From positions 2,232,001-2,296,000 of the forward strand of contig NZ_JAUSWW010000001.1 of assembly GCF_030815415.1 (NCBI RefSeq): DNA of 64,000 nucleotides, given 5' to 3'. Below the pieces are notes generated by a model that ran no database searches, was not told the origin of the DNA, and was given only the letters and a program-made list of their open reading frames with translations. The translations under genes and the position numbers were made by a program. The stretch comes from Streptomyces canus (GTDB lineage: Bacteria; Actinomycetota; Actinomycetes; Streptomycetales; Streptomycetaceae). Below, in pieces: positions 42,164-50,606 of the stretch (positions within the stretch are counted from its first letter, which is position 1; each line of letters opens with the position of its first letter).

Positions 42164-43764
42164 GAGTCTCCCTCTGCGGGGGTGGCGGGGCGGTCCTCGG
42201 GGCGCTTGACAGGGCCGGGGGCGGTGTCGGGGTCCGGGCCGGGTGCCCCGGCGGGGCCGGGGTTCGCGGCGGGCTCGCCGCCGGGCTGGTTCCTGGCCGG
42301 TTCGCCTCCCGGCTGGTTCTTCGCGGGTTCGCCGCCGGGCTGGCCCTTGGCAGGCTCGGCGGTCCCTCCGATCCCGGTGGGTCCCTCGCTCGCGGCGCTC
42401 TTCGCGGGCTCCTCAGCGGGGCGGTCCCGCACCTGTCCCCGTGCGCTCACGTCCGGCCCCCGCTCCGGCCGCCCCGGCACCCGTGCCAGTTCCGGCGACG
42501 CCGTGTCCAACGGCACCGACCAGGACCGGACGAGCCCCAACTGCACGGCCTGGCGCGGGAGTACGGAGTCCAGCAGCCAGTCCGCGGCGACCCGGACCCG
42601 GTTGCCGGGCATCGCCGCGAGGTGGTAGCCGCGGGTGACGAGACCGGCCAGCGGCCCGGGCAGCGGGACGCCCAGCGGGTTGGCCGCGGCCTTGGCGCCG
42701 CCGAGGTCGACGACGAAGCCCAGGTCACGGTGGCGGTACGCGCGGCGGTCGCCGATCCCCAGCGACGCGGCGACATTCCGTGCCGCGATCTGTCCGTGCC
42801 GCCAGGCGTGCTGCGCGGTCATCGGGGTGAAGGAACCGGGGTCGTTCAGATCGGGCACGGCGGCGGCGTCCCCGCAGGCGAACACCTCGGGCCGGCCCGG
42901 CACCTGGAGGTACGGATCGACGATCAGCCGCCCCCGCTCCAGGGGCTGCCCGACACCCTCGACCAGCGGATCGGGCCGTACGCCGACGCACCACACCAGC
43001 GTCCGCGTCTCGACGAACTCCCCGTCGGTCAGCAGGACTCCGTCGTGCGTGGCCTCCTTCACGGAGGTCCCCATACGGACGTCGACACCCCGCTCCCGCA
43101 GCACCCGGTCGGCGGTGCGCGAGAGCCGTTCGTCCATCTCGGGCAGGACGCGCGGCGCGACGTCGAGCAGCAGCCAGCGCGGCCGCACCCCGTCCCGCGG
43201 CGGGCGCCTGCGCGCCTGGGCGTCCGTGTACATCTGCCCGTGCGCGGCGACCTCGGTACCGGTGTAACCGGCGCCGACCACCACGAACGTACAGCGGGCG
43301 GCGCTGTCCTTCGCACCGCCCGCGAGTTCCATCTGCCGGGTGACGTGATCGCGCAGATACAGCGCCTCGGGCAGTCCCCGGAACCCGTGCGCGTGCTCGG
43401 CGACACCGGGGATCGGCAGGAGTTTGTTGACGCTGCCGACGGCGATCACCAGCCGGTCGTAGGGCAGCGTGCCGACACCGCCCTCGGGGTCCGTGTAGCG
43501 CACGGTGCGCCCGTCCAGGTCGATGCCGTCGGCCTCGCCGAGCACCAGGCGCACCCGGGGCAGCGTGGCCGAGAGGGACACGGTGACCCGGCGCGGCTCC
43601 AGGACGCCGGCGGCGACCTGGGGCAGCAGGGGCAGGTACAGGAAGTAGTCGGTCGGGTTGAGCAGGGTGATCTCGGCCTTGTGCCGGGTGAGCCGGGACA
43701 GGGTGCGGGCCGTCCGGTACCCGGCGAAACCGGCGCCGACGATCACGATGCGGGGTCGACTCAC
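42160..43764 (-). CDS. NADH dehydrogenase type II-like FAD oxidoreductase
   Basis: A 534-residue NDH-2-like protein. The FAD fold starts IVIVGAGFAGYRTARTL, the NADH fold has FVVVGAGYTGTEVAAHG, and a second FAD site reads PEVFACGDAAAVPDLND. It would pass electrons from NADH to quinones at the membrane. The last ~100 residues are a non-conserved disordered tail with 9-residue repeats (PGGEPAKNQ). GTG at 43764 follows GGAGG. It is first in the ndh-tkt-ligD unit. Confidence 0.9.
   Translation of the reverse strand: MSRPRIVIVGAGFAGYRTARTLSRLTRHKAEITLLNPTDYFLYLPLLPQVAAGVLEPRRVTVSLSATLPRVRLVLGEADGIDLDGRTVRYTDPEGGVGTLPYDRLVIAVGSVNKLLPIPGVAEHAHGFRGLPEALYLRDHVTRQMELAGGAKDSAARCTFVVVGAGYTGTEVAAHGQMYTDAQARRRPPRDGVRPRWLLLDVAPRVLPEMDERLSRTADRVLRERGVDVRMGTSVKEATHDGVLLTDGEFVETRTLVWCVGVRPDPLVEGVGQPLERGRLIVDPYLQVPGRPEVFACGDAAAVPDLNDPGSFTPMTAQHAWRHGQIAARNVAASLGIGDRRAYRHRDLGFVVDLGGAKAAANPLGVPLPGPLAGLVTRGYHLAAMPGNRVRVAADWLLDSVLPRQAVQLGLVRSWSVPLDTASPELARVPGRPERGPDVSARGQVRDRPAEEPAKSAASEGPTGIGGTAEPAKGQPGGEPAKNQPGGEPARNQPGGEPAANPGPAGAPGPDPDTAPGPVKRPEDRPATPAEGDS
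42271..42351. repeat. 27-bp tandem repeats in the tail of the NDH-2-like gene
   Basis: Three units (42271-42297, 42298-42324, 42325-42351), alike but not identical, encode the PGGEPAKNQ-type repeat in the C-terminal tail. Confidence 0.85.
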
Positions 43765-43786
43765 AGTGCGCCTCCGGGGCTGTCGC

Positions 43787-43812
43787 GTACCTCGGGAGCC
43801 TTCCGCGTAACC
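43787..43812 (-). promoter_or_regulatory. Weak SigB-like motif upstream of the NDH-2-like gene
   Basis: On the minus strand GGTT (43812-43809) and AGGTAC (43792-43787) are spaced 16 bases, one base off the GGGTAC consensus, ending 22 bp before the GTG start. Confidence 0.35.
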
Positions 43813-43839
43813 CTGGTCAGGGGGCCCAAACGTGCGCCG

Positions 43840-43863
43840 GTTTCCGTGGATGCCACCGGGTAC
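43840..43863 (+). promoter_or_regulatory. SigB-type promoter (GTTT-N14-GGGTAC)
   Basis: GTTT at 43840-43843 and GGGTAC at 43858-43863 match the general-stress consensus exactly. The F420-dependent dehydrogenase starts 39 bp downstream. Confidence 0.7.
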
Positions 43864-43902
43864 CCGGACCGCGTCCCGTCCGTGGAACCACCGGAGGCAC
43901 CC

Positions 43903-44862
43903 ATGCCCGAGTACGGCTACTTCCTGTCCTGCGAGGAGTTCGGCCCCGCGGATCTCGTCGAGCAGGCGAGGATGGCGGAGCAGGCCGGGTTCCGCTCGCT
44001 GTGGATCTCGGACCACTACCACCCGTGGAACGACGCCCAGGGCCAGAGCCCGTTCGTCTGGTCGGTCCTCGGCGCACTCTCGGAGGCGGTGTCGCTGCCC
44101 GTGGAGACGGCGGTGACCTGCCCGACCGTGCGCACACACCCGGCGGTCGTGGCGCAGGCCGCGGCGACCACGGCGGTGATGACGGAGGGCCGTTTCCGGC
44201 TGGGGGTGGGCAGCGGCGAGGCTCTCAACGAGCACATCCTGGGCCACGTCTGGCCGCCCGCGCACATCCGGCTGGAGATGCTGGAGGAGTCGATCCAGAT
44301 CATGCGCCGGCTCTTCACCGGCGAGGAGGTCAACCACCACGGCACCCACTACACGGTGGAGAACGCCCGCCTCTACACGGTCCCCGACCAGCCCGTCCCC
44401 ATCGACATCTCCGGCTTCGGCCCGGCGGCGACCTCGCTCGCGGCCCGGGTGGGCGACGGCTACATCACGATGACGCCGGACGAGTCGATGGTGACCCAGT
44501 TCCGCAAGGGCGGCGGGGGCGCCAAGCTGGTCAGCGGCGGGACCAAGGTCTGCTGGGGCACGGACCGCGAGGAGGCGGTACGGACCGTGCACCGGCTGTG
44601 GGGGAATCAGTTCCTGCCCGGTGAGATGGCCCAGATCCTGCCCTCGCCGCGCCACTTCGAGCAGCTCCAGCCGCTGGTGACCGAGGAGACGGTGCGTGAG
44701 AAGGCGGTGTGCGGGGACGACGTCGACGAGCACGTGGCGGCACTGTCCGCGTTCGCCGACGCCGGTTTCGACCGGGTCTACGTCAACCAGATCGGCCCCG
44801 ACCAGCGCGGCTTCTTCGACTTCTACCGCACCAAGGTGCTGCCCCAGCTGCAGCAGACATGA
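43903..44862 (+). CDS. F420-dependent LLM-class oxidoreductase, glucose-6-phosphate dehydrogenase-like
   Basis: A 319-residue TIM-barrel enzyme using coenzyme F420. Typical segments are YGYFLSCEEFGPADLVEQAR, FRSLWISDHYHPWNDAQGQS, TCPTVRTHPAVVAQAAATTA and FRLGVGSGEALNEHI. It resembles the F420-dependent glucose-6-phosphate dehydrogenase group, though related members use other substrates. GGAGG precedes the ATG. An exact SigB-type motif lies upstream, and the stop overlaps the enolase-superfamily gene. Confidence 0.9.
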   Translation: MPEYGYFLSCEEFGPADLVEQARMAEQAGFRSLWISDHYHPWNDAQGQSPFVWSVLGALSEAVSLPVETAVTCPTVRTHPAVVAQAAATTAVMTEGRFRLGVGSGEALNEHILGHVWPPAHIRLEMLEESIQIMRRLFTGEEVNHHGTHYTVENARLYTVPDQPVPIDISGFGPAATSLAARVGDGYITMTPDESMVTQFRKGGGGAKLVSGGTKVCWGTDREEAVRTVHRLWGNQFLPGEMAQILPSPRHFEQLQPLVTEETVREKAVCGDDVDEHVAALSAFADAGFDRVYVNQIGPDQRGFFDFYRTKVLPQLQQT

Positions 44863-45956
44863 CGATGAAGCTGCGGCTCCCGGCGGTGTCCGTGTACACG
44901 GCGCCGACCGACGCCCCCGAGGCCGACGGCACCTTGGCCTGGCAAACCACGACCATGGTGGTCACCGAGGTGACCGCGGGCGACGCGACCGGCACCGGCT
45001 GGACGTACGGCCCGCGGGCGGTCGGCGACTTCCTGCGCGGAGAGCTGGCCCCGCTGGTGGAGGGCCGCGACGCGCTGGACATCCCCGCCGTGCACGACGC
45101 GATGTGCAGGTCGGTGCGGAACGCCGGCCGCCAGGGCATCGCCGCCTGTGCGATCTCGGCCCTGGACATCGCCCTGTGGGACCTCAAGGCCCGTCTCCTG
45201 GAGGTCCCCCTCACCGGGCTCCTGGGCGCCGCCCGTCGGCGGGTCCCGGTCTACGGCAGCGGCGGCTTCACCACGTACGACGACACGCATATGGCCGCCC
45301 AGCTGGGCGGGTGGGTACATGGGCAGCAGATCCCCCGGGTGAAGATCAAGATCGGCGAGAGCTGGGGCCGGGCGGTCCCCCGTGATCTGGCCCGGGTCCG
45401 CGCGGCGCGCCAGGTCATCGGCTCCCGTGCGGAGTTGTACGTCGACGCCAACGGCGCGTACACCCGCAAGCAGGCGGTCCGGGTCGGCGGGGTCCTCGCC
45501 GAGCTGGGTGTGGGCTGGTTCGAGGAACCGGTGTCGTCGGACGACCTGACGGGACTGCGCCTGGTGCGGGACGCGGTGGTGTGCGATGTGACGGCGGGCG
45601 AATACGGCTACGACCTCCCCTACTTCGCCCGCATGATCGCCGCCGGAGCCGTCGACTGCCTCCAGATCGACGCCACCCGCTGTGGCGGCCTGACGGAGTT
45701 CCTGCGCGCCGCCGCGCTGGCCCACGCCCACGGCCTGGAGATCTCCACCCACTGCGCCCCGCACGCCCACGCCGCGGCCGCCGCCTGCGTACCCAACCTG
45801 CGCCACATCGAGTGGTTCCACGACCACGTCCGCATCGAGTCGATGCTGTTCGACGGGGCGCTGGATCCGACGGGCGGTACGGTCCGGCCGGTGACGGGCA
45901 TCGGTCACGGGCTGACGCTACGGGTGGAGGAGGCAAGGGAGTTCAGGGTCGCCTGA
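44859..45956 (+). CDS. Enolase-superfamily protein (mandelate racemase/muconate lactonizing type)
   Basis: A 365-residue protein. The catalytic lysines are in PRVKIKIGESWG; metal ligands are in LYVDANGAYTRKQ, GWFEEPVSSDDL and VTAGEYGYDLPYFA, and the later histidine in LEISTHCAPHAH. It probably acts as an acid-sugar dehydratase or epimerase. Translational coupling to the F420 enzyme suggests the two share a sugar pathway. Substrate unknown. Confidence 0.9.
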   Translation: MTMKLRLPAVSVYTAPTDAPEADGTLAWQTTTMVVTEVTAGDATGTGWTYGPRAVGDFLRGELAPLVEGRDALDIPAVHDAMCRSVRNAGRQGIAACAISALDIALWDLKARLLEVPLTGLLGAARRRVPVYGSGGFTTYDDTHMAAQLGGWVHGQQIPRVKIKIGESWGRAVPRDLARVRAARQVIGSRAELYVDANGAYTRKQAVRVGGVLAELGVGWFEEPVSSDDLTGLRLVRDAVVCDVTAGEYGYDLPYFARMIAAGAVDCLQIDATRCGGLTEFLRAAALAHAHGLEISTHCAPHAHAAAAACVPNLRHIEWFHDHVRIESMLFDGALDPTGGTVRPVTGIGHGLTLRVEEAREFRVA

Positions 45957-45960
45957 CGCC

Positions 45961-45998
45961 GTACGTCGAGTTCAACGCTGTACGTCGCGTTCAACGCC
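45961..45998. repeat. Two 19-bp tandem repeats between convergent genes
   Basis: 45961-45979 and 45980-45998 differ at two positions and each contain GTACGTCG-x-GTTCAACGC. They span the stop of the convergent dehydrogenase gene. Confidence 0.7.
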
Positions 45999-47028
45999 GT
46001 ACGAGACGGGCGAGCCTGCGGGCCGCGAGCGCGCCCGCACCCACCACGAGAACCTTCCCCACCTGACCCCGCCTGAGGGACATCCACTCCTGCCGGCTGA
46101 CCGGACGGGACTCCTCGTCGAAGCGCCCGTGCGCCCCGAAGTCGTGACCGTGCGGGCCGTCGGCCGGACTCCACAGGTTTCCGGTGGCGCCGTGCGCCCC
46201 CTCGTCCTGCTGTGCCTCGAACGCGGTCCGCGCCAGATAGCGGTCCAGCACCCCGGGCACCACGGCGTTGGCGATCAGCGTCGCCGCGGTGGAGCCGCCC
46301 ACCCAGTACTCCCGCCGCCGTCCATGAGCCGCCGCATGCACGACCGCGCGGGCCGCCACCTCCGGCTGGTACACCGGTGCGACGGGCCGGGCCCGTCCCG
46401 GCATCCGGTTCAACACCCAGTCGAACTGGGGGGTGTTGACGGCGGGCAGCTGCACCATCGTCGTACGGACACCACTGCGGGAGTGCAGCAGCTCGCAGCG
46501 CAGCGACTCGTTGAAGCCCTGGATGGCGTGCTTGGCACCGCAGTACGCCGACTGGAGCGGAATGCCGCGGTACGCGAGCGCCGAGCCGACCTGCACGATC
46601 GTGCCCCGGTCGCGCGGCAGCATGTGCCGCAGCGCGGCCCGGGTGCCGAACACATAACCCAGGTACGTCACTTCGGTCACCCGGCGGAACTCGTCCGGGG
46701 TGATCTCCGTGAACGGCGCGAAGACCCCGGCGAAGGCGTTGTTGACCCACACGTCGATGTGGCCGAACGCGTCGGCGACCTTCTGCGCCGCGTCGTCGAC
46801 CGCCTTGGCGTCGGCCATGTCCACGGTGACGACGAGCGCCTCACCTCCGACGCGCTGCACCTCGTCCGCCGTCGCGGCGAGGCCCTCGCGTCCCCGGGCC
46901 AGCAGGGCGACCCGGTCGCCGCGGGCGGCGAAGGCCAGGGCCGTGGCCCGCCCCACGCCGCCGCTGGCCCCGGTCACCACGACGGCCCTGCCCCGACGGG
47001 GCAGGGCGTTCCGCAGCCGTTCCACCAC
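45991..47028 (-). CDS. Short-chain dehydrogenase/reductase with C-terminal extension
   Basis: A 345-residue SDR. The cofactor loop is VVVTGASGGVGRATALAFAA, the structural NNA is in WVNNAFAGVF, and the catalytic S/YxxxK is in GSALAYRG...YCGAKHAIQG. The last ~120 residues extend beyond a classical SDR and end in a basic tail near a hydrophobic stretch, possibly for membrane contact. GTG starts three bases after the stop of the holin-like gene, so the two form an operon. Confidence 0.92.
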   Translation of the reverse strand: MVERLRNALPRRGRAVVVTGASGGVGRATALAFAARGDRVALLARGREGLAATADEVQRVGGEALVVTVDMADAKAVDDAAQKVADAFGHIDVWVNNAFAGVFAPFTEITPDEFRRVTEVTYLGYVFGTRAALRHMLPRDRGTIVQVGSALAYRGIPLQSAYCGAKHAIQGFNESLRCELLHSRSGVRTTMVQLPAVNTPQFDWVLNRMPGRARPVAPVYQPEVAARAVVHAAAHGRRREYWVGGSTAATLIANAVVPGVLDRYLARTAFEAQQDEGAHGATGNLWSPADGPHGHDFGAHGRFDEESRPVSRQEWMSLRRGQVGKVLVVGAGALAARRLARLVRR

Positions 47029-47031
47029 GCA

Positions 47032-47553
47032 TCACGCCCGGTGGTGCGGCTGTTCGGGGTCGATGTCGTCGGGACGCGGCGGTACGCCGGGGCCGGGCAT
47101 TCCGGCTGCCGGTGTGCCCGCGCCGGGCGCCCCGGTCGCTCCGCCCGCGCCGCCGGGCGCGACGGGCGGCACCGGCGGATACGGCATGCCGGTCCCGCCG
47201 GGCGGGGTGGCCGGTGCGCTGCCGCCGACGACGTGGTCGCTTCCCGGCGTGTGCCGGGACGCGGAGGGCCGGGCGGCGCCGCGCAGCACATAGGCGACAA
47301 CCCCGAGGATCGCCGCGGTGATCAGCGCGGCGGCCCAGTCCGGCAGGCCGAGGGCGAGGGCGAGCCCCACGGCCAGCGCCAGGGCGGCGCCCGCGTAGAG
47401 GGCGACGGCGCCGGACGCGGCGTACAGCATGGCCTTGCGGCGCTGCTTGCGCGTCTGCTCGCGCAGTTCCTCGCGTACGGTCTCGCGCGTCACCTGGGCC
47501 AATTCCTCGACCAGGTGCTTGTCCAGATGCTCAAGATGATCCAAGCGGTCCAT
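47032..47553 (-). CDS. Phage-holin-family membrane protein (Actinobacterial holin III-like)
   Basis: A 173-residue protein. The N-terminal part is an amphipathic charged helix (HLVEELAQVTRETVREELRE), followed by two transmembrane helices (AASGAVALYAGAALALAV and WAAALITAAILGVVAYVL) and a disordered Pro/Gly tail. The arrangement fits the 'phage holin family' proteins common in actinobacteria, which are cellular and not phage genes. The start at MDRLDH (47553) avoids an upstream extension over promoter-like DNA. Confidence 0.8.
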   Translation of the reverse strand: MDRLDHLEHLDKHLVEELAQVTRETVREELREQTRKQRRKAMLYAASGAVALYAGAALALAVGLALALGLPDWAAALITAAILGVVAYVLRGAARPSASRHTPGSDHVVGGSAPATPPGGTGMPYPPVPPVAPGGAGGATGAPGAGTPAAGMPGPGVPPRPDDIDPEQPHHRA

Positions 47554-47647
47554 GGCCGACGGGTACCCGTACACCCGTACGCATAACGCGGTCCGTCACG
47601 GCCACCCGTACGGCAACGCACCCCTACAGGAGGAAGAAGAGAAGAGG

Positions 47648-48196
47648 ATGACCGAGCGCACCGACGTAGTGGAGCTGCTCAAGGCGCAGCACACCCGGAT
47701 CCGAGAACTGCTCGACGAGGTGGCGGCCACCAAGGGCGACGAACGGAAGCACGCCTTCCATGACCTCGTCCGCCTCCTCGCGGTGCACGAGACCGCTGAG
47801 GAAGAGGTCGTCCATCCCTTCGCCCGCAAGAACATCGACGGCGGTGAACTCGTCGTCAAGGACCGGATCGAGGAGGAGGAGAAGGCCAAGCGGGTGCTGT
47901 CCGAACTGGACGACATGGACCCCGACTCGGCCCAGTTCCTCGACACGTTCGCGGCTCTGCGCGAGGACGTGCTCACGCACGCCGCCAACGAGGAGCGTCA
48001 CGAGTTCGCGCACTTCCACAAGGTCGCCGACCGCGGCAGGCTGGAGAACCTGGCCCGTGCCGTGCAGGCCGCCGAGGCCTTGGCACCGACCCGCCCGCAC
48101 CCGGGCACCGACAGCGCGGTGAAGAACGTGGCGGTGGGTCCGGTCGCGGCCGTCGTCGACCGCACACGGGACATCGTGCGCAAGGCCATGGGCTGA
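47648..48196 (+). CDS. Hemerythrin HHE-domain protein
   Basis: A 182-residue protein with the diiron ligands in KAQHTRIRELLDEV, LLAVHETAEEEVVHPFARK and VLTHAANEERHEFAHFH. Bacterial hemerythrin-like proteins sense or store oxygen, iron or nitric oxide. The C-terminal ~45 residues are outside the domain. The ATG at 47648 follows GAAGAGG, with AGGAGG a little further upstream. It is a single-gene unit. Confidence 0.92.
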   Translation: MTERTDVVELLKAQHTRIRELLDEVAATKGDERKHAFHDLVRLLAVHETAEEEVVHPFARKNIDGGELVVKDRIEEEEKAKRVLSELDDMDPDSAQFLDTFAALREDVLTHAANEERHEFAHFHKVADRGRLENLARAVQAAEALAPTRPHPGTDSAVKNVAVGPVAAVVDRTRDIVRKAMG

Positions 48197-48280
48197 TCCA
48201 CTGACCCACTGAGGCATGCGTGTCCGGCGGCCGGGGTGCGGGGATCGCGTGAAACGATCTCCTGCGCCGGCCGCCCCTAT

Positions 48281-48293
48281 TAGGCTCGTCCGC
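48281..48293 (+). promoter_or_regulatory. Possible leaderless -10 element for the 48294 gene
   Basis: TAGGCT at 48281-48286 ends seven bases before the ATG and no Shine-Dalgarno is present. No -35 box is clear. Confidence 0.35.
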
Positions 48294-48641
48294 ATGGACA
48301 TTCTGGGAGCCACGCTGCGCGTCTGCGTCGACGACCTGGAGACCGCGGTCCCCTTCTACGAACGCCTGGCCGGCGGCCCGGCCCTGCGCTTCGAGCGCGG
48401 CGGGGTCCAGGTGGCCGCCGTGGGCTGCTTCCTCCTGATGAGCGGTCCCGAGGCGGAGTTGGAGATCCTGCGCAAGGTCGCGGCCACGATCGCCGTCAAG
48501 GACGTCGACGAAGCCCATCGGGTACTAACCGAACTGGGCGCGCACGTCATCGCGGGGCCGGTGGGGACACCGGCCGGGCGCAATCTGATCGCGATGCATC
48601 CGGACGGCGCGGTGTACGAGTACGTGGACCGGCGGGCGTAG
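48294..48641 (+). CDS. Glyoxalase/VOC-superfamily protein
   Basis: A 115-residue VOC fold protein: LGATLRVCVDDLETAVPFYE, then VAAVGCFLLMSGPEAELEIL and the closing IAMHPDGAVYEYVD. Some expected metal ligands are not evident, so it may be a binding protein rather than an enzyme. The stop is nine bases from the convergent DUF5107 gene. Confidence 0.87.
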   Translation: MDILGATLRVCVDDLETAVPFYERLAGGPALRFERGGVQVAAVGCFLLMSGPEAELEILRKVAATIAVKDVDEAHRVLTELGAHVIAGPVGTPAGRNLIAMHPDGAVYEYVDRRA

Positions 48642-48649
48642 ACCGGGGG

Positions 48650-50560
48650 TCACCGCATACGGAAGTCGTAGCGGTCCGGGAGCGGTTCGTCGCTGACCCG
48701 CTCCCACAGCCGCCCGACGGCCTCCGCGCCTTCCCTCAGATCGGCGACCTCGAAGCCCTCCTCGAACACGGCCCGCGCCTCCTCCCGCCTGCCCTCGGCG
48801 ACCAGCAGCCCGGCCTCGATGAACCGGAACCGCCCGCGGGCCCGCGTCGCGGGACGCAGCCGCGCCCACACCGACCGCGCGTCCCGCGTACGCCCCACCG
48901 CGAGCAGCGCCTCGATGGCCTCGCGGCCGAGCGCGGCCATGGCCGCCGTCCAGGCCTCCCCCGCGTCGCGCCGCTCCCGGCACAGGTCGTCGAAGGCCTC
49001 GGCGTACCGGTCGGCGGCCCGCTCACGGTTGCCGACCTCCTGGTCGAAGACGGCCAGGCAGCGCAGCAACGGCCAGACGGACGGGGCGAGTTCAAGGGCC
49101 CGCTCCCAGCTCCGCACCGCCTGCGCCCGGTCGCCCGCATGCCACTGGGCGACGCCGAGATGGTACTCGCCGTGCGGGCCCGCGGGCGCGGTCTCCAGCA
49201 TGTCCCGCCAGTGCGGGGCGACGAGCGTCTCGCCGGGCGGCCGCACTGTGCGCGGCTCCGGCAGCGCTCCGGCCCGCAGCAGCTCCAGCCAGGGTTCCTG
49301 CGCCTCGCCGAGGGTGCTGTCGTCGAAGGGCGTGCCGGGCAACTTCAGGTCGGCGCACAGCACTTCGAGGGCGCCCCAGCCGGAGCCGGTGGCCAGGATC
49401 TCGCCGGGTGCGGTGTCGGCGTGCGGTTTCCAGGCGGCGTACGCGGCGTCGACGTCGGCGCGTGGGAGCACGGCTTCGAGCCGCTCCTCCGCCTTACCCG
49501 CCTGTGCCGGGGAGTTCAGCGGCCCGTACGCCTCCAGCCACGACACCTCGCTCTCCGGGTCCAGCCGTGCGTGCTCCAACTGCGTGCGGGCGAGGCCCGC
49601 CTGGATCTCGCAGTAGTCTTCGGTGCCGGGTTCGGTGAGCCATTCCTGCCAGCGTCGCCCGCCCGGCCCTGATCCCCAGACGAACAGCTTGCGTCCGCGC
49701 AGTACGTCGGTGGACGTCTGCACCAGTCCGTGACCGTCCTCGTCGAGGGCGGCGATCCAGCGGCGCCGGGCATCGGGTAGGTCGTAGAAGTAGTCGGCCG
49801 CGTGCGGGAGTTGCCGGATCTCCTCGTACGACGGCACGGGCACCGTCCGCAGTCGTCGCTCGTATCCGAAGTACCAGGCCTCCTGCGCCGGTGCGAGGAC
49901 CCGGCGTCGCTCCGGCACGGCGATGTTGGACCACCAGTACGTCGGCACCGGTTTCTCGTGCGGATTGCGGATGCGGACGCCGACGTACAGGAAGTCGGAG
50001 CCGTCCGGCAGCCAGAGGTCGACCTGGAAGGGCAGGTCGCGCAGCCGTTCCCACTCCCACAGGCGCAGCATCTCTCCCCCGTCGGGGGCGGTCACGCGGG
50101 CGGCGTGCAGGGGTGCGCAGGCGAGGGTGGTGTGGCCGGTGGCACCGATGTTCCATTCGATGCCGCCGGAGAACCAGGCGCCGTTGAGGGCGAACGCGGC
50201 GGGCTGGAACACCGGGTTGCGGTACAGGAGTTCGCGCTCGGACGGCTTGTGGAGGAGGGAAGCGATCCGGCCGCCGAGACCGGGGAGCACGGTGGCGCGC
50301 AGCCGGTCGTTCTCGATCACGAGGGCATCGACCCCGCGCGGCGCGCGCACCCGCTCGTAGCCGTCCCGCAGGTGCACGGGAAGCAGGCTGCGCAGGGGCT
50401 CGTAGCCGATCTGGCGGGCCATGTCCGGGGGCAGGTCGTCGCGGTCGTCGACGCGGTGGAGCTCGTCGAGCGGCCGCAGCGGGGGCAGGGGGTTGTCGGG
50501 CCCCAGCTCCGCGGCGGGCAGCGTCAGTACCTCACGTCGGATCGTCGTCACGATCGCCAT
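48650..50560 (-). CDS. DUF5107 protein with TPR region
   Basis: A 636-residue protein. The central domain (about 60-330) matches DUF5107, a galactose-mutarotase-like beta fold: VLPGLGGRIASLLHKPSERE, then GIEWNIGATGHTTLACAPLH. The C-terminal third has TPR-type helical repeats (GVAQWHAGDRAQAVRSWERA). It probably binds or modifies glycans; no signal peptide is seen. The ATG at 50560 or the GTG at residue 4 may be the start. Confidence 0.85.
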   Translation of the reverse strand: MAIVTTIRREVLTLPAAELGPDNPLPPLRPLDELHRVDDRDDLPPDMARQIGYEPLRSLLPVHLRDGYERVRAPRGVDALVIENDRLRATVLPGLGGRIASLLHKPSERELLYRNPVFQPAAFALNGAWFSGGIEWNIGATGHTTLACAPLHAARVTAPDGGEMLRLWEWERLRDLPFQVDLWLPDGSDFLYVGVRIRNPHEKPVPTYWWSNIAVPERRRVLAPAQEAWYFGYERRLRTVPVPSYEEIRQLPHAADYFYDLPDARRRWIAALDEDGHGLVQTSTDVLRGRKLFVWGSGPGGRRWQEWLTEPGTEDYCEIQAGLARTQLEHARLDPESEVSWLEAYGPLNSPAQAGKAEERLEAVLPRADVDAAYAAWKPHADTAPGEILATGSGWGALEVLCADLKLPGTPFDDSTLGEAQEPWLELLRAGALPEPRTVRPPGETLVAPHWRDMLETAPAGPHGEYHLGVAQWHAGDRAQAVRSWERALELAPSVWPLLRCLAVFDQEVGNRERAADRYAEAFDDLCRERRDAGEAWTAAMAALGREAIEALLAVGRTRDARSVWARLRPATRARGRFRFIEAGLLVAEGRREEARAVFEEGFEVADLREGAEAVGRLWERVSDEPLPDRYDFRMR

Positions 50561-50606
50561 GGAAGCCGCTCGCCGGGGAGCTGAACAGGGGCACTACAGG
50601 TCAGGA

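Noticed and set aside
47032..47553. Holin-like gene and the holin-like segment at 15.5-15.9 kb as prophage remnants
   Set aside because: These membrane families are ordinary chromosomal genes in actinobacteria, and no phage structural or integrase gene is nearby.
47561..47566. GGGTAC upstream of the hemerythrin gene as a SigB-type promoter
   Set aside because: The upstream box is absent at 14-16 base spacing on either strand.
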